DNA of 18,475 nucleotides from Bacteroidota bacterium (lineage in GTDB: Bacteria > Bacteroidota > Kryptoniia > Kryptoniales > JAKASW01): contig JAJYOS010000017.1 of NCBI GenBank assembly GCA_021796055.1, positions 1 through 18,475 of the forward strand. The letters run 5' to 3'. The translations under genes were made by a program, and so were the position numbers. Shown here in pieces: positions 9,051 through 16,023 of the stretch. Numbering within the stretch: the stretch's first letter is position 1; the number at the start of each line of letters is the position of its first letter. The notes beneath the pieces are model-generated. The model was not told the origin of the DNA. It saw only the letters and a list, made by a program, of their open reading frames with translations, and made no database searches.

Positions 9051-9077
9051 CAAAAATAACAGCTTTTTTGAGTCAAT
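9051..9077 (-). promoter_or_regulatory. Candidate promoter of the DHS-like/argJ/histone unit
   Basis: On the minus strand TTGACT (from 9076 down) is followed 13-15 bases later by TATTTTTG (9058-9051), which fits the Bacteroidota TAnnTTTG element. The leader to the ATG at 9037 would be only a few bases long, and the gene has no Shine-Dalgarno-like site, both in keeping with a near-leaderless message. The element spacing is short, so this is only a candidate. Confidence 0.28.
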
Positions 9078-9170
9078 AGCAAGGAAATATTAAAAGTTTC
9101 GAAAATTTTATGGTTTGGCAGTTTCGAGAGGAAACTCCATCAAAATAGTCGAATCAATGAGTTTTTTTCG

Positions 9171-9680
9171 CTATTGGAAGAAAAACCGGGCTCCAAGCCC
9201 CGCATCAAATCCTAACCCAGCGGCTGGCGAAAGATAGAAGACCGGTGCAACCTCAAGAAAAACATCCAGTGGGACCGTGCGTGGCATCCAATCAATGCCA
9301 CCTACCGCACGAATCCCGATTGCCGTAGGGACAGTATTGCCACTGTCGAAATGAAGTCCAAATCCGTAATAAAGCGGAAGGCGCTCCTGCGATCTGATCA
9401 CATGGAATGCATGCCAGAGATAATCCACGTGAATGTGAAGGAGGCTTTGCGTGTAATAGTATGCGTATCCGTTTCCTAAGTGAGTCCAGGTACCGTTGTT
9501 TGACCAGCCAATCCCGAGATCAATCGCGTTCACATTTGAAGTCCAAAATTTCGCGGAAATTCCGGTCGGGGTTCCTACCATCAGGCCAACGCCGACGCCT
9601 GTTGTTTGGGCGTATGCTCTATTTGAAAATGAACCGAATGAAATTCCAACGAATGATATTATTAATATGCGTTTCAGCAT
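9171..9680 (-). CDS. Small outer-membrane beta-barrel protein (DUF3996-like)
   Basis: A 169-residue protein with a Sec signal peptide (MLKRILIISFVGISFGSF..., cleaved after AYA). The mature part is made of short alternating amphipathic strands rich in Gly, Tyr and Trp: GVGVGLMVGTPTGISAKFW, then NAIDLGIGWS. This GxPTGxSxKxW...AIDLGxxWS pattern is that of small eight-stranded barrels such as DUF3996. The last strand (AGLGFDAGLGARFFFQ) ends with aromatics near the C-terminus, as outer-membrane proteins do, though the final residue is Gln. The ribosome binding site AGAGGAG lies a few bases before the ATG. It is 44 bases downstream of the lipoprotein gene on the same strand, so the pair probably forms an envelope operon. 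Role unknown. Confidence 0.75.
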   Translation of the reverse strand: MLKRILIISFVGISFGSFSNRAYAQTTGVGVGLMVGTPTGISAKFWTSNVNAIDLGIGWSNNGTWTHLGNGYAYYYTQSLLHIHVDYLWHAFHVIRSQERLPLYYGFGLHFDSGNTVPTAIGIRAVGGIDWMPRTVPLDVFLEVAPVFYLSPAAGLGFDAGLGARFFFQ

Positions 9681-9724
9681 TTTTCTCCTCTTTGATGCTA
9701 ACTAGTTGCAATATATGGAACTAC

Positions 9725-10144
9725 CTATTCCCCGTACTTGTATAAAACCACGTAAACATTGTTGTCATTTCTGTAATTGAGCACGCTGACATGGTCGAAC
9801 TTAGTTTTCAGATGCAGCGTGACCTGCACGGATCCATGATAGCGGAAGAACTGCATGTCGGAGACAACCGGACATGAAGTGAGATTACTCAATCTTCCGG
9901 CATCCAGATTCGTGTCCGGGATCGAGATATAGAGCCAGTTACCAGGTCCCACCCATGCTTCAACTCTCCCAATCTTTCCGGCGGCTTCGATCTTGAAAAG
10001 ATAGCCGTTATCCCTCTCCTCAGCCTGTATGCCCGAAATGTTATACGAGCGCGAAGCATTCGTAAATAGAGTAGCGCACGATGCGAGCATCAAAGCCGGA
10101 ATGGCGAGAGTTGCGATTTTTACAAATATATTCGATCCTGTCAT
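9725..10144 (-). CDS. Lipoprotein with AMIN-like C-terminal domain
   Basis: A 139-residue protein with a lipoprotein signal: a hydrophobic stretch to LASC, with the lipidated Cys at about 23. It should be anchored in the outer or inner membrane facing the periplasm. Residues 55-137 form a beta-rich unit whose last part (VVSDMQFFRYHGSVQVTLHL, then VSVLNYRNDNNVYVVLYKY) resembles the AMIN domain that binds peptidoglycan or secretins. This match is by eye and tentative. No Shine-Dalgarno-like sequence precedes the ATG at 10144. Upstream is a long non-coding region with strong hairpins, suggesting a structured 5' leader. The beta-barrel gene lies downstream. Function unknown. Confidence 0.68.
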   Translation of the reverse strand: MTGSNIFVKIATLAIPALMLASCATLFTNASRSYNISGIQAEERDNGYLFKIEAAGKIGRVEAWVGPGNWLYISIPDTNLDAGRLSNLTSCPVVSDMQFFRYHGSVQVTLHLKTKFDHVSVLNYRNDNNVYVVLYKYGE

Positions 10145-10168
10145 AGTCGTCTAAAAAGGTAAAAAGAG

Positions 10169-10207
10169 AGGCGCCCGCTGTCAAGAGAGCTTAGGCAGCA
10201 GACGCCT
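10169..10207 (-). promoter_or_regulatory. Compound hairpin followed by U-rich stretch in the lipoprotein leader
   Basis: Read on the minus strand, AGGCG/CGCCT outer arms and GCTG/CAGC inner arms enclose a 15-base loop, with three-base internal loops on each side. The stem is followed by CTCTTTTTACC and ends about 25 bases before the ATG at 10144. The form is that of a terminator-like or attenuator hairpin placed in a 5' leader. I do not recognise it as a known riboswitch. Confidence 0.35.
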
Positions 10208-10751
10208 ACTGCAGGCATGAAGGAACACTCCTAATTTTCGATCCCGCGACGAAGTTAGCCGCGGGGATGCATTAGCATCACTAGTCGTCCTGTCCTTCCC
10301 TTGTGAAAAGCGCTCAACGGTCATCGCAATCCATGACCATGATACTATAGAGGCAACCCTGGTGCCGAAGCAACGGCTGGATAATTAGCGCATTTCAAAA
10401 GATGCTCGTTGTTAAGATGAAAATGTTGCATGCCCCATGCGCAAGTGTTGCACAACATCGCATCAATGACAGGGCGCCGGGAAAGAATGGCGGGTACCAT
10501 CTTGAAAGAATCCGACCACACGTTTTGAGCTAGGCTCATAAGATTCTTCTCAAAACATCTGTGAGTGCATTGCGCTTAAAAGCTCTGAGAAGTACATTAG
10601 TACAAAAGGAAGGGCTCGATGCGAGAACAGACCGCCGGTTCTTTCGGATGCAGTACGGTCATAGAGACTAAAATCCGTGTGAACAGGTTACGACCGGTTG
10701 AGTCCTCGTTTTCCCTGCTCGAATTTTCCATTTCAGTTTCAAATTCATCGG

Positions 10752-10764
10752 CGCCAATTTGGCG
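10752..10764. repeat. Perfect palindrome upstream of the plus-strand gene, candidate operator
   Basis: CGCCAA and TTGGCG flank a single T, giving a perfect 13-bp inverted repeat. It ends 26 bases before the ATG at 10791. Its position and symmetry fit a dimeric repressor site, but no regulator gene is adjacent and no second copy was seen. Confidence 0.3.
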
Positions 10765-10790
10765 TTCACGGAATTGCGGATTGAAGCGCT

Positions 10791-11147
10791 ATGGTAATTT
10801 GGCATAATACAGAAGATGCCCCCCGGACCCCATCTGAAGTGTTCCCTAATGACAAGGTGGTGATTTGGATCGGCAGTTACCCGATCGAACTCGGTCAGGA
10901 AATACTCGTAGAACTGGAGATTTCAGGCTCGGATTCCGGTGACGCGAAACAGACTATCCATGCCGAATGGCGTTACAACGATTACGGCAGGAACAACAGT
11001 TACTGGGCTGCCATAGTTGGGCCCTTCACTACCGGACAGAAGGTAGAGTACAGAATTATCGGTACGGGTCCCGATGGAGCGCGCCACGCCCAAGTGGATG
11101 GTTTCGCAGTATCGGACCGTAAGAAGCAGAGCAGGAAGAAAAGTTGA
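10791..11147 (+). CDS. Small stand-alone Ig-like/carbohydrate-binding-like domain protein
   Basis: A 118-residue protein from an ATG at 10791; an in-frame TGA at 10782 excludes a longer form. It resembles the N-terminal beta-sandwich modules attached to some bacterial glycoside hydrolases: VVIWIGSYPIELGQEILVEL, then AEWRYND, then NNSYWAAIVGPFTTGQKVEY with a closing YRIIGTGPDG. The order (W-G-x-x-P-I-E-x-G-Q ... NSYW ... GPF..G..V.Y) is the family's signature. No catalytic domain follows, there is no signal peptide, and the tail is basic (DRKKQSRKKS). It could be a free module or a remnant of a larger enzyme gene, but the frame is intact. The ribosome binding site is weak. Family assignment by eye; function unknown. 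Confidence 0.68.
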   Translation: MVIWHNTEDAPRTPSEVFPNDKVVIWIGSYPIELGQEILVELEISGSDSGDAKQTIHAEWRYNDYGRNNSYWAAIVGPFTTGQKVEYRIIGTGPDGARHAQVDGFAVSDRKKQSRKKS

Positions 11148-11545
11148 AGGACGACACAAAACCAGGATCCACTCTTGATTTGCGATACTTTCGAGGTATC
11201 TAATTGCATTATCGGGCGGAGATCTTTTAAGTTGGCAATCCAACTTCAGTATGTTTCGTCTAGTTCATCGATGACGAATGGAGAACGAGGTCAACTGCGC
11301 GACGCACCTTTCCTTTCACATGAATCCAGTTCCACATTTCGGCGAAAAGACAATACAGATAGAAATGTCCGATTCGCATTTTAAAAAATTGAAAAACCGT
11401 ACGTCAGACGGTATTTAACTGAAGGAGCTCCCGCGGGAAACCGTACTTCTCCGACCGATGCCTGTACAATAATGCATCCTGGCATCACTCAGGTCAGCAT
11501 GCGATGGCACGGACCCCGGGCAATTTCCGAAAAAACGGAGGAATT
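11148..11545. other. 398-bp intergenic region upstream of citrate synthase
   Basis: No credible gene is seen. The right half carries a candidate promoter (11389-11417), a direct repeat of AAACCGTAC (11394-11402 and 11438-11446), and a 10-bp palindrome TCCCGCGGGA (11429-11438). The left half shows nothing I can interpret. Confidence 0.5.
11389..11417 (+). promoter_or_regulatory. Candidate promoter of citrate synthase
   Basis: TTGAAA (11389-11394) and TATTTA (11412-11417) are separated by exactly 17 bases. The spacer holds most of an ACCGT...ACGGT inverted repeat (11396-11412), which could be an operator. Transcription would start near 11424, giving a leader of about 120 bases. The -10 match is weak. 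Confidence 0.33.
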
Positions 11546-12838
11546 ATGCCAAAAGACAGCTTAACCGTGACCGACAATCGAACCGGCAAACAGTATGAAT
11601 TACCGATTGAAAACGGGGCTGTTCGAGGAATGGATCTGCGGCAGATCAAAGTCAGCGACGATGATTTCGGCCTGATGAGCTACGATCCGGCCTTTATGAA
11701 CACCGCATCTTGCAAGAGCTCAATCACTTTCATCGACGGAGACAAGGGAATACTCCGGTATCGTGGATTTCCAATCGAACAGCTCGCGGAGAAAGCGACA
11801 TACCTGGAAGTCGCCTATCTTCTTCGTCACGGTGAGCTTCCCACGAAACCGCAGCTCGAAGATTGGAAGAAGAACATCACCCTCCATACTTTTGTCCACG
11901 AGAACGTAAAGAAGTTCATGGATGGCTTCCACTACGACGCGCATCCGATGGGGATGTTCACCAGCACAATGGCGGCGCTCTCCACTTTCTACCCCGACGC
12001 GAAAAATATTTTCGACGCCGATTCACGACAGCTCCAGATTTACAGACTTATCGGCAAGGTGACGACCATAGCGGCATTTGCTTTTCGTCATTCAATCGGT
12101 CTCCCCTACGCCCACCCGGAAGATGACCTCAGCTACGCGGGCAACTTCCTGAGCATGCTGTTCAAGAGAAGCGAGGCTCACTACAAGCCAAACCCTGTCC
12201 TCGAGAAGGCTCTCGACGTGCTCTTCATCTTGCACGCCGACCACGAACAAAACTGCAGCACGAACGCGATGCGAAGCGTCGGTTCATCTCATGTCGATCC
12301 GTACTCAGCGCTGGCGGCGGCGTCTGCGGCCCTCTACGGCCCGCTCCACGGAGGAGCGAACGAAGCGGTGCTTCGCATGCTGAAAGAGATCGGTTCCAAG
12401 GACAAAATCCCCGCCTTCATAAAAGAGGTAAAGGAAGGAAAGAGCGACAAACGTCTCATGGGATTCGGACACCGCGTTTACAAGAACTACGATCCGCGGG
12501 CAAAAATAATCAAGAAGCTTGCTGACGACGTATTCGAGGTAACGGGGCGGAATCCGCTTCTCGATATCGCTCTCGAACTCGAGAAGATCGCCCTGGAGGA
12601 TGAGTACTTCGTGAAGAGAAAGCTTTACCCGAACGTCGACTTCTACTCGGGTCTGATCTACCAGGCCATGAAGTTCCCCGTAGACATGTTCCCCGTCCTT
12701 TTCGCAATCGGAAGGACATCGGGGTGGGTCGCGCAGTGGGAAGAGATGCTTCTGGACGGCGAGCAAAAGATCGCGCGCCCACGTCAACTTTACCTTGGAC
12801 ATACTCAGCGGCAATATGTAACGCTGGTACGCAGGTAA
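11546..12838 (+). CDS. gltA: Citrate synthase
   Basis: A 430-residue citrate synthase that condenses oxaloacetate and acetyl-CoA at the entry of the TCA cycle. The start at 11546 is chosen because GGAGGA lies five bases upstream; a GTG/ATG-type start at 11504 would add 14 unlike residues. All catalytic residues are present: HADHEQNCST (about 230-239), His268 in YGPLHGGANEA, His309 in GFGHRVYKNYDPRA, and Asp365 in NVDFYSGLIY. The acetyl-CoA-binding end ARPRQLYLG is also intact. Length and N-terminal beta domain fit the larger, hexameric Gram-negative-type enzymes that can be NADH-inhibited, but allostery cannot be confirmed here. It stands alone, with its own upstream region and a strong terminator 26 bases after the stop. 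Confidence 0.97.
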   Translation: MPKDSLTVTDNRTGKQYELPIENGAVRGMDLRQIKVSDDDFGLMSYDPAFMNTASCKSSITFIDGDKGILRYRGFPIEQLAEKATYLEVAYLLRHGELPTKPQLEDWKKNITLHTFVHENVKKFMDGFHYDAHPMGMFTSTMAALSTFYPDAKNIFDADSRQLQIYRLIGKVTTIAAFAFRHSIGLPYAHPEDDLSYAGNFLSMLFKRSEAHYKPNPVLEKALDVLFILHADHEQNCSTNAMRSVGSSHVDPYSALAAASAALYGPLHGGANEAVLRMLKEIGSKDKIPAFIKEVKEGKSDKRLMGFGHRVYKNYDPRAKIIKKLADDVFEVTGRNPLLDIALELEKIALEDEYFVKRKLYPNVDFYSGLIYQAMKFPVDMFPVLFAIGRTSGWVAQWEEMLLDGEQKIARPRQLYLGHTQRQYVTLVRR

Positions 12839-12863
12839 GCGGAAAAAGGTCCGTTATGAAATC

Positions 12864-12896
12864 AAAAGGCGCTCACATATTGAGCGCCTTTTTTTT
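12864..12896 (+). terminator. Rho-independent terminator of citrate synthase
   Basis: AAAAGGCGCTCA (12864-12875) pairs with TGAGCGCCTTTT (12881-12892) around a CATAT loop, and the run of T continues to 12896. It is the clearest terminator in the window. Confidence 0.95.
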
Positions 12897-12961
12897 CCAC
12901 CGTCGGCTTCGGCTATCTCCCGAAATCAACCAGCGGAGCCGGGTCTCCCTGGCATACCAAA

Positions 12962-12990
12962 TTGATTCATACGAAAGCATGTGATATTTT
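12962..12990 (+). promoter_or_regulatory. Candidate promoter of uridine kinase/polB
   Basis: TTGATT (12962-12967) and TATTTT (12985-12990) are spaced by 17 bases, downstream of the citrate synthase terminator and about 60 bases before the uridine kinase ATG. Each box matches the sigma-70 consensus at four of six positions. A CCCG/CGGG arm pair lies in the leader. Confidence 0.35.
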
Positions 12991-13050
12991 TTTACGGACC
13001 CCGTTGAATTTTGCGGGCATGTGCGCAATAAATTCGGACCTAGTTTCTGA

Positions 13051-13686
13051 ATGAGACCCATTATCATAGGCATAGCTGGCGGAACCGGTTCAGGCAAGAC
13101 AACCGTTACCCGGAAAATCATAGACCGTCTTCGTCTCGAAGACCTGATAATAATTCAACACGATTCGTACTACAAAGACCTCGGAGCATTCCGCGGCAAA
13201 CGAGCGGAGGAGATAAACTTTGACCATCCCAGCTCGCTCGATACCACCCTCCTTGTGAAGCATCTGCGAAGCTTGAAAAATGGACGAGCGATACAAAAAC
13301 CGATTTACGACTTTACCACCTACAGGCGTAAGCGCGAAAAGGAAATTGTCCACCCGAAGAGCGTGATCATTCTAGAAGGTATCCTGATCTTTGTCCCGAA
13401 AGAGCTACGCGATCTAATGGACATCAAAATATTCGTTGACACAGATGCCGACGAAAGGCTTTTGAGAAGATTGAATCGCGACATGAATGAACGTGGTAGA
13501 TCACTCGATTCCATAATGCAGCAGTATATTCAAACGGTAAAACCGATGCACCTTGAATTTGTGGAACCGAGCAAGATGTGGGCCGATATAATCATTCCCA
13601 AGGGGGGCGAAAATAATGTCGCCATAGCCATGATAGCTTCCCGGATCCGTTCGATACTCAATGGGGACCACGATCACAATCATTGA
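13051..13686 (+). CDS. udk: Uridine kinase
   Basis: A 211-residue uridine/cytidine kinase of the usual bacterial length, which phosphorylates uridine and cytidine in pyrimidine salvage. The P-loop GGTGSGKTT lies at residues 10-18. QHDSYYKDL (about 36-44) holds the catalytic Asp and substrate-contacting Tyr residues, NFDHPSSLDTTLL and PIYDFTTYRR are the nucleoside-binding motifs, and ILEGILIF is the second ATP-site strand. The lid segment RLNRDMNERGRSLDSIMQQY is complete. The C-terminus is an unusual short His/Asp tail (DHDHNH). No ribosome binding site precedes the ATG. The DNA polymerase gene begins 27 bases downstream on the same strand, so the two are probably co-transcribed. Confidence 0.96.
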   Translation: MRPIIIGIAGGTGSGKTTVTRKIIDRLRLEDLIIIQHDSYYKDLGAFRGKRAEEINFDHPSSLDTTLLVKHLRSLKNGRAIQKPIYDFTTYRRKREKEIVHPKSVIILEGILIFVPKELRDLMDIKIFVDTDADERLLRRLNRDMNERGRSLDSIMQQYIQTVKPMHLEFVEPSKMWADIIIPKGGENNVAIAMIASRIRSILNGDHDHNH

Positions 13687-13713
13687 CCTGCCGGTTCGGC
13701 AATAGGAAGGGTT

Positions 13714-16023
13714 ATGGATTCGATCCTCTTCGGCAAGAATGCAGAATCCAGGGTGATAGCGGTCTACCAGGCCGGCGAATCCACCGTCAAACTCGTGAAA
13801 CGCGTAAATGGCGTTAATGTCACAGAGACTCGGAAGCTGTACCCATTCTTCTTCCTGAGCGATCCCGCCCTCTTGAAAGGGTTCGAGAAGAAATTCTGGA
13901 ACGTGGAACTCGACGGCAACAACTACTACAAGCACCTTTGCGTCTTCCGACGATGGGGCGACCTGCGGTCGGCCATGGCAACTGTAACCAACAATCTGGG
14001 AAAGCGCCAGGAGACGCATGAGAAGGAAGAGTTGTTCTTCAAGCCGGATCCCGTCTATCAATTCTTGATGCAGACAGGTATAACTCTTTTCAAAGAAATG
14101 GATTTCTCAGAGTTGCGAAGAATGCAGCTCGACATCGAGACTTTTTCCAAATTCGGATTCTCAAACCCATCACGACCGGAAGACAGGATAATCCTGATAT
14201 CCCTATCCGACAACTCTGGTTGGGAATACATGATAGACGGACGCAACAAGAGCGAATCCGAGATGTTGACAGAGCTCGTCGAAATAGTCAAGCAGAAAGA
14301 CCCGGACGTCATAGAAGGTCACAACGTCTACAACTTTGATTTTCCGTATCTTATGCGGCGCGCCGAGCTAAATAAGGTAAAGCTTCAGCTGGGGAGGGAG
14401 ATGCTTGAGCCGAAAATATCAACCGGGAAAGGGGGCGACCGAGAGATTGAATATCTCGGCTTTGAGATTCCCGGGAGACACATCGTTGACACTTATCTCC
14501 TCGTCCAGAACTACGACGCGACAAGACGCGAACTCGAAAGCTACGGCCTGAAAAACGTGGCAAAGTCTTTTGGCTTCGCTTCTCCTGACAGGGTTTACAT
14601 CGAGGGCTCCAAAATTTCCGAGACCTGGCTCAGAGACCCGGATCTCCTTGTGAAATACGCGTTCGACGACGTTCGGGAGACGAAGCTTCTTGCCGAACAC
14701 CTCTCGCAAACTAATTTCTATCTAACCCAGATGCTTCCTTACAACTACGGCCAGCTTCCAAGAGGTTCGGCCACCAAAATAGAGTCTCTGTTTGTGAGAG
14801 AGTATCTCAGGAAGAAGCATTCCATTCCCCGTCCCCAGTCAGGGAGACAGACATCCGGAGGGTACACGGACATTTTTCTTCGCGGAGTCGCCGGCCCGAT
14901 AATTCACGCCGATGTAGAGTCATTGTACCCTTCCATCATGTTAACATACGGCATCTCTCCACCGACCGACGAGCTCGGGGTATTCCAGAAGACTCTAAAA
15001 CACCTCACGAAGCTAAGGCTCTCGACGAAGAAGGATATGCGCGAGGAATCGGATCCTGTTAGAAGATCCAGACTTGATGCGATGCAATCATCGCTCAAGA
15101 TACTCATCAACTCGTTCTACGGTTATCTGGGATACTCGCGCGGAATATTCAACGACTACGCTTCTGCGGACAAAGTAACGGAGACCGGCCAGAAAATACT
15201 CCGTCAAATGATCGCGGAGATCATACAGCGAGGCGGAAAGCTCATCGAAGTTGACACCGATGGGCTTTACTTCGTTCCTCCTCCGAATACCGATAATGAG
15301 GAAGCGGAAAAACAATTCGTATCGCGGCTGGCACGAACGCTGCCGCCAGGAATAAATCTGTCGCTCGACGGCAGGTACGTTAAGATGCTGAGCTATAAGA
15401 AGAAGAACTACGCCCTTCTCGGATACGACGGCAAAATGAAAATTCGAGGCTCTGCGCTCATATCAAGAAGCATGGAAAAATTCGCGAGGGAGTTCATTCA
15501 GGAATCTATTGCATTGATGCTCCGGGAAGACCTCGATGGGCTGCACAAACTTTACGCGGATTACGCGAGGAAAATACTCGACAGAGCGATGCCTCTGAAA
15601 AAGATGATCAGGATTGAAGCGGTTCGTGAGAGCATCGAAGACTACCTTGCCGCCGTGAAAATGAACCGAAGGAACCGGACCGCCACTTTTGAGGCGGCGA
15701 TCGGAGCGAATATCGATCTCAGGCCGGGGGAGAGAGTTTCCTACTATATCGTGGGCAATGATCCCAATCCGCGGACTTTCATGAACGCCGTTCTATACAA
15801 CGAACGTGACGAAAGTTCGCCCGACTATAACGCGCAGTATTACGCGAGGAAGCTCGGCGAGTACGCCGAAAGATTTTCAGAATTTTTCAAACCCGAAGAT
15901 TTCCTCAAGATATTCTCAACCGACGAGGGCTCTCTCTTCACGACATCGCTTGACGGAGTTCGGATGAAGATCACTGAAGTCGAGAGAGACGAAGGAAAGA
16001 TAGAAGAGGAAGACGAGGAGTAA
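13714..16023 (+). CDS. polB: Family B DNA polymerase with 3'-5' proofreading exonuclease
   Basis: A complete 769-residue family B polymerase, close in size to archaeal PolB and E. coli Pol II. The exonuclease motifs are intact: Exo I LDIETF (Asp140, Glu142), Exo II GHNVYNFDF (202-210), and Exo III YAFDD (315-319). The polymerase motifs are also intact: motif A ADVESLYPSI (Asp400), motif B LKILINSFYGYLGY (461-474), and motif C VDTDGLYF (Asp514, Asp516). YKKKNYALL provides the KxY contact. The insert between motifs A and B is short. In bacteria such enzymes usually serve repair or damage tolerance rather than main replication, which is inferred here. The C-terminus is very acidic (DEGKIEEEDEE). 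It follows udk and ends exactly where the convergent tyrA stop begins. An ancient archaeal or phage-like origin is possible. Confidence 0.95.
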   Translation: MDSILFGKNAESRVIAVYQAGESTVKLVKRVNGVNVTETRKLYPFFFLSDPALLKGFEKKFWNVELDGNNYYKHLCVFRRWGDLRSAMATVTNNLGKRQETHEKEELFFKPDPVYQFLMQTGITLFKEMDFSELRRMQLDIETFSKFGFSNPSRPEDRIILISLSDNSGWEYMIDGRNKSESEMLTELVEIVKQKDPDVIEGHNVYNFDFPYLMRRAELNKVKLQLGREMLEPKISTGKGGDREIEYLGFEIPGRHIVDTYLLVQNYDATRRELESYGLKNVAKSFGFASPDRVYIEGSKISETWLRDPDLLVKYAFDDVRETKLLAEHLSQTNFYLTQMLPYNYGQLPRGSATKIESLFVREYLRKKHSIPRPQSGRQTSGGYTDIFLRGVAGPIIHADVESLYPSIMLTYGISPPTDELGVFQKTLKHLTKLRLSTKKDMREESDPVRRSRLDAMQSSLKILINSFYGYLGYSRGIFNDYASADKVTETGQKILRQMIAEIIQRGGKLIEVDTDGLYFVPPPNTDNEEAEKQFVSRLARTLPPGINLSLDGRYVKMLSYKKKNYALLGYDGKMKIRGSALISRSMEKFAREFIQESIALMLREDLDGLHKLYADYARKILDRAMPLKKMIRIEAVRESIEDYLAAVKMNRRNRTATFEAAIGANIDLRPGERVSYYIVGNDPNPRTFMNAVLYNERDESSPDYNAQYYARKLGEYAERFSEFFKPEDFLKIFSTDEGSLFTTSLDGVRMKITEVERDEGKIEEEDEE

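Larger units (their letters stand above)
10145..10790. other. 645-bp non-coding stretch with several inverted repeats
   Basis: No convincing gene is visible. The reading frames here (a 64-codon minus-strand frame at 10345-10539 and a 62-codon plus-strand frame at 10619-10807) give low-complexity or unrecognised peptides. The part next to the lipoprotein gene (10169-10275) contains two compound hairpins. Near the other end is a perfect 13-bp palindrome at 10752-10764, and CTTCTC/GAGAAG arms flank about 10550-10592. It probably holds the leader of the lipoprotein gene and the promoter of the plus-strand gene at 10791. Confidence 0.5.

Noticed and set aside
9120..9136. AGTTTC/GAAACT hairpin after the beta-barrel gene as terminator
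   Set aside because: The stem is short and A/T-rich and no U tract follows it directly on the minus strand.
10240..10270. Resemblance of GAAGTTAGCCG to antisense 16S rRNA
   Set aside because: The match is about ten bases and the flanks do not continue it; coincidence.
10345..10539. 64-codon minus-strand frame in the non-coding stretch
   Set aside because: The peptide shows no recognisable domain, no convincing ribosome binding site and no neighbour support; chance frame is likelier.
10619..10807. 62-codon plus-strand frame preceded by AAAGGAAGG
   Set aside because: The ribosome-binding-like site is good, but the Ser-rich peptide is unlike a folded protein and runs into the start of the next gene in another frame.
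11396..11412. Minus-strand terminator (ACCGT/ACGGT hairpin followed by TTTTT)
   Set aside because: Read on the minus strand it looks like a terminator, but no minus-strand gene ends there; an operator in the citrate synthase promoter is a better reading.
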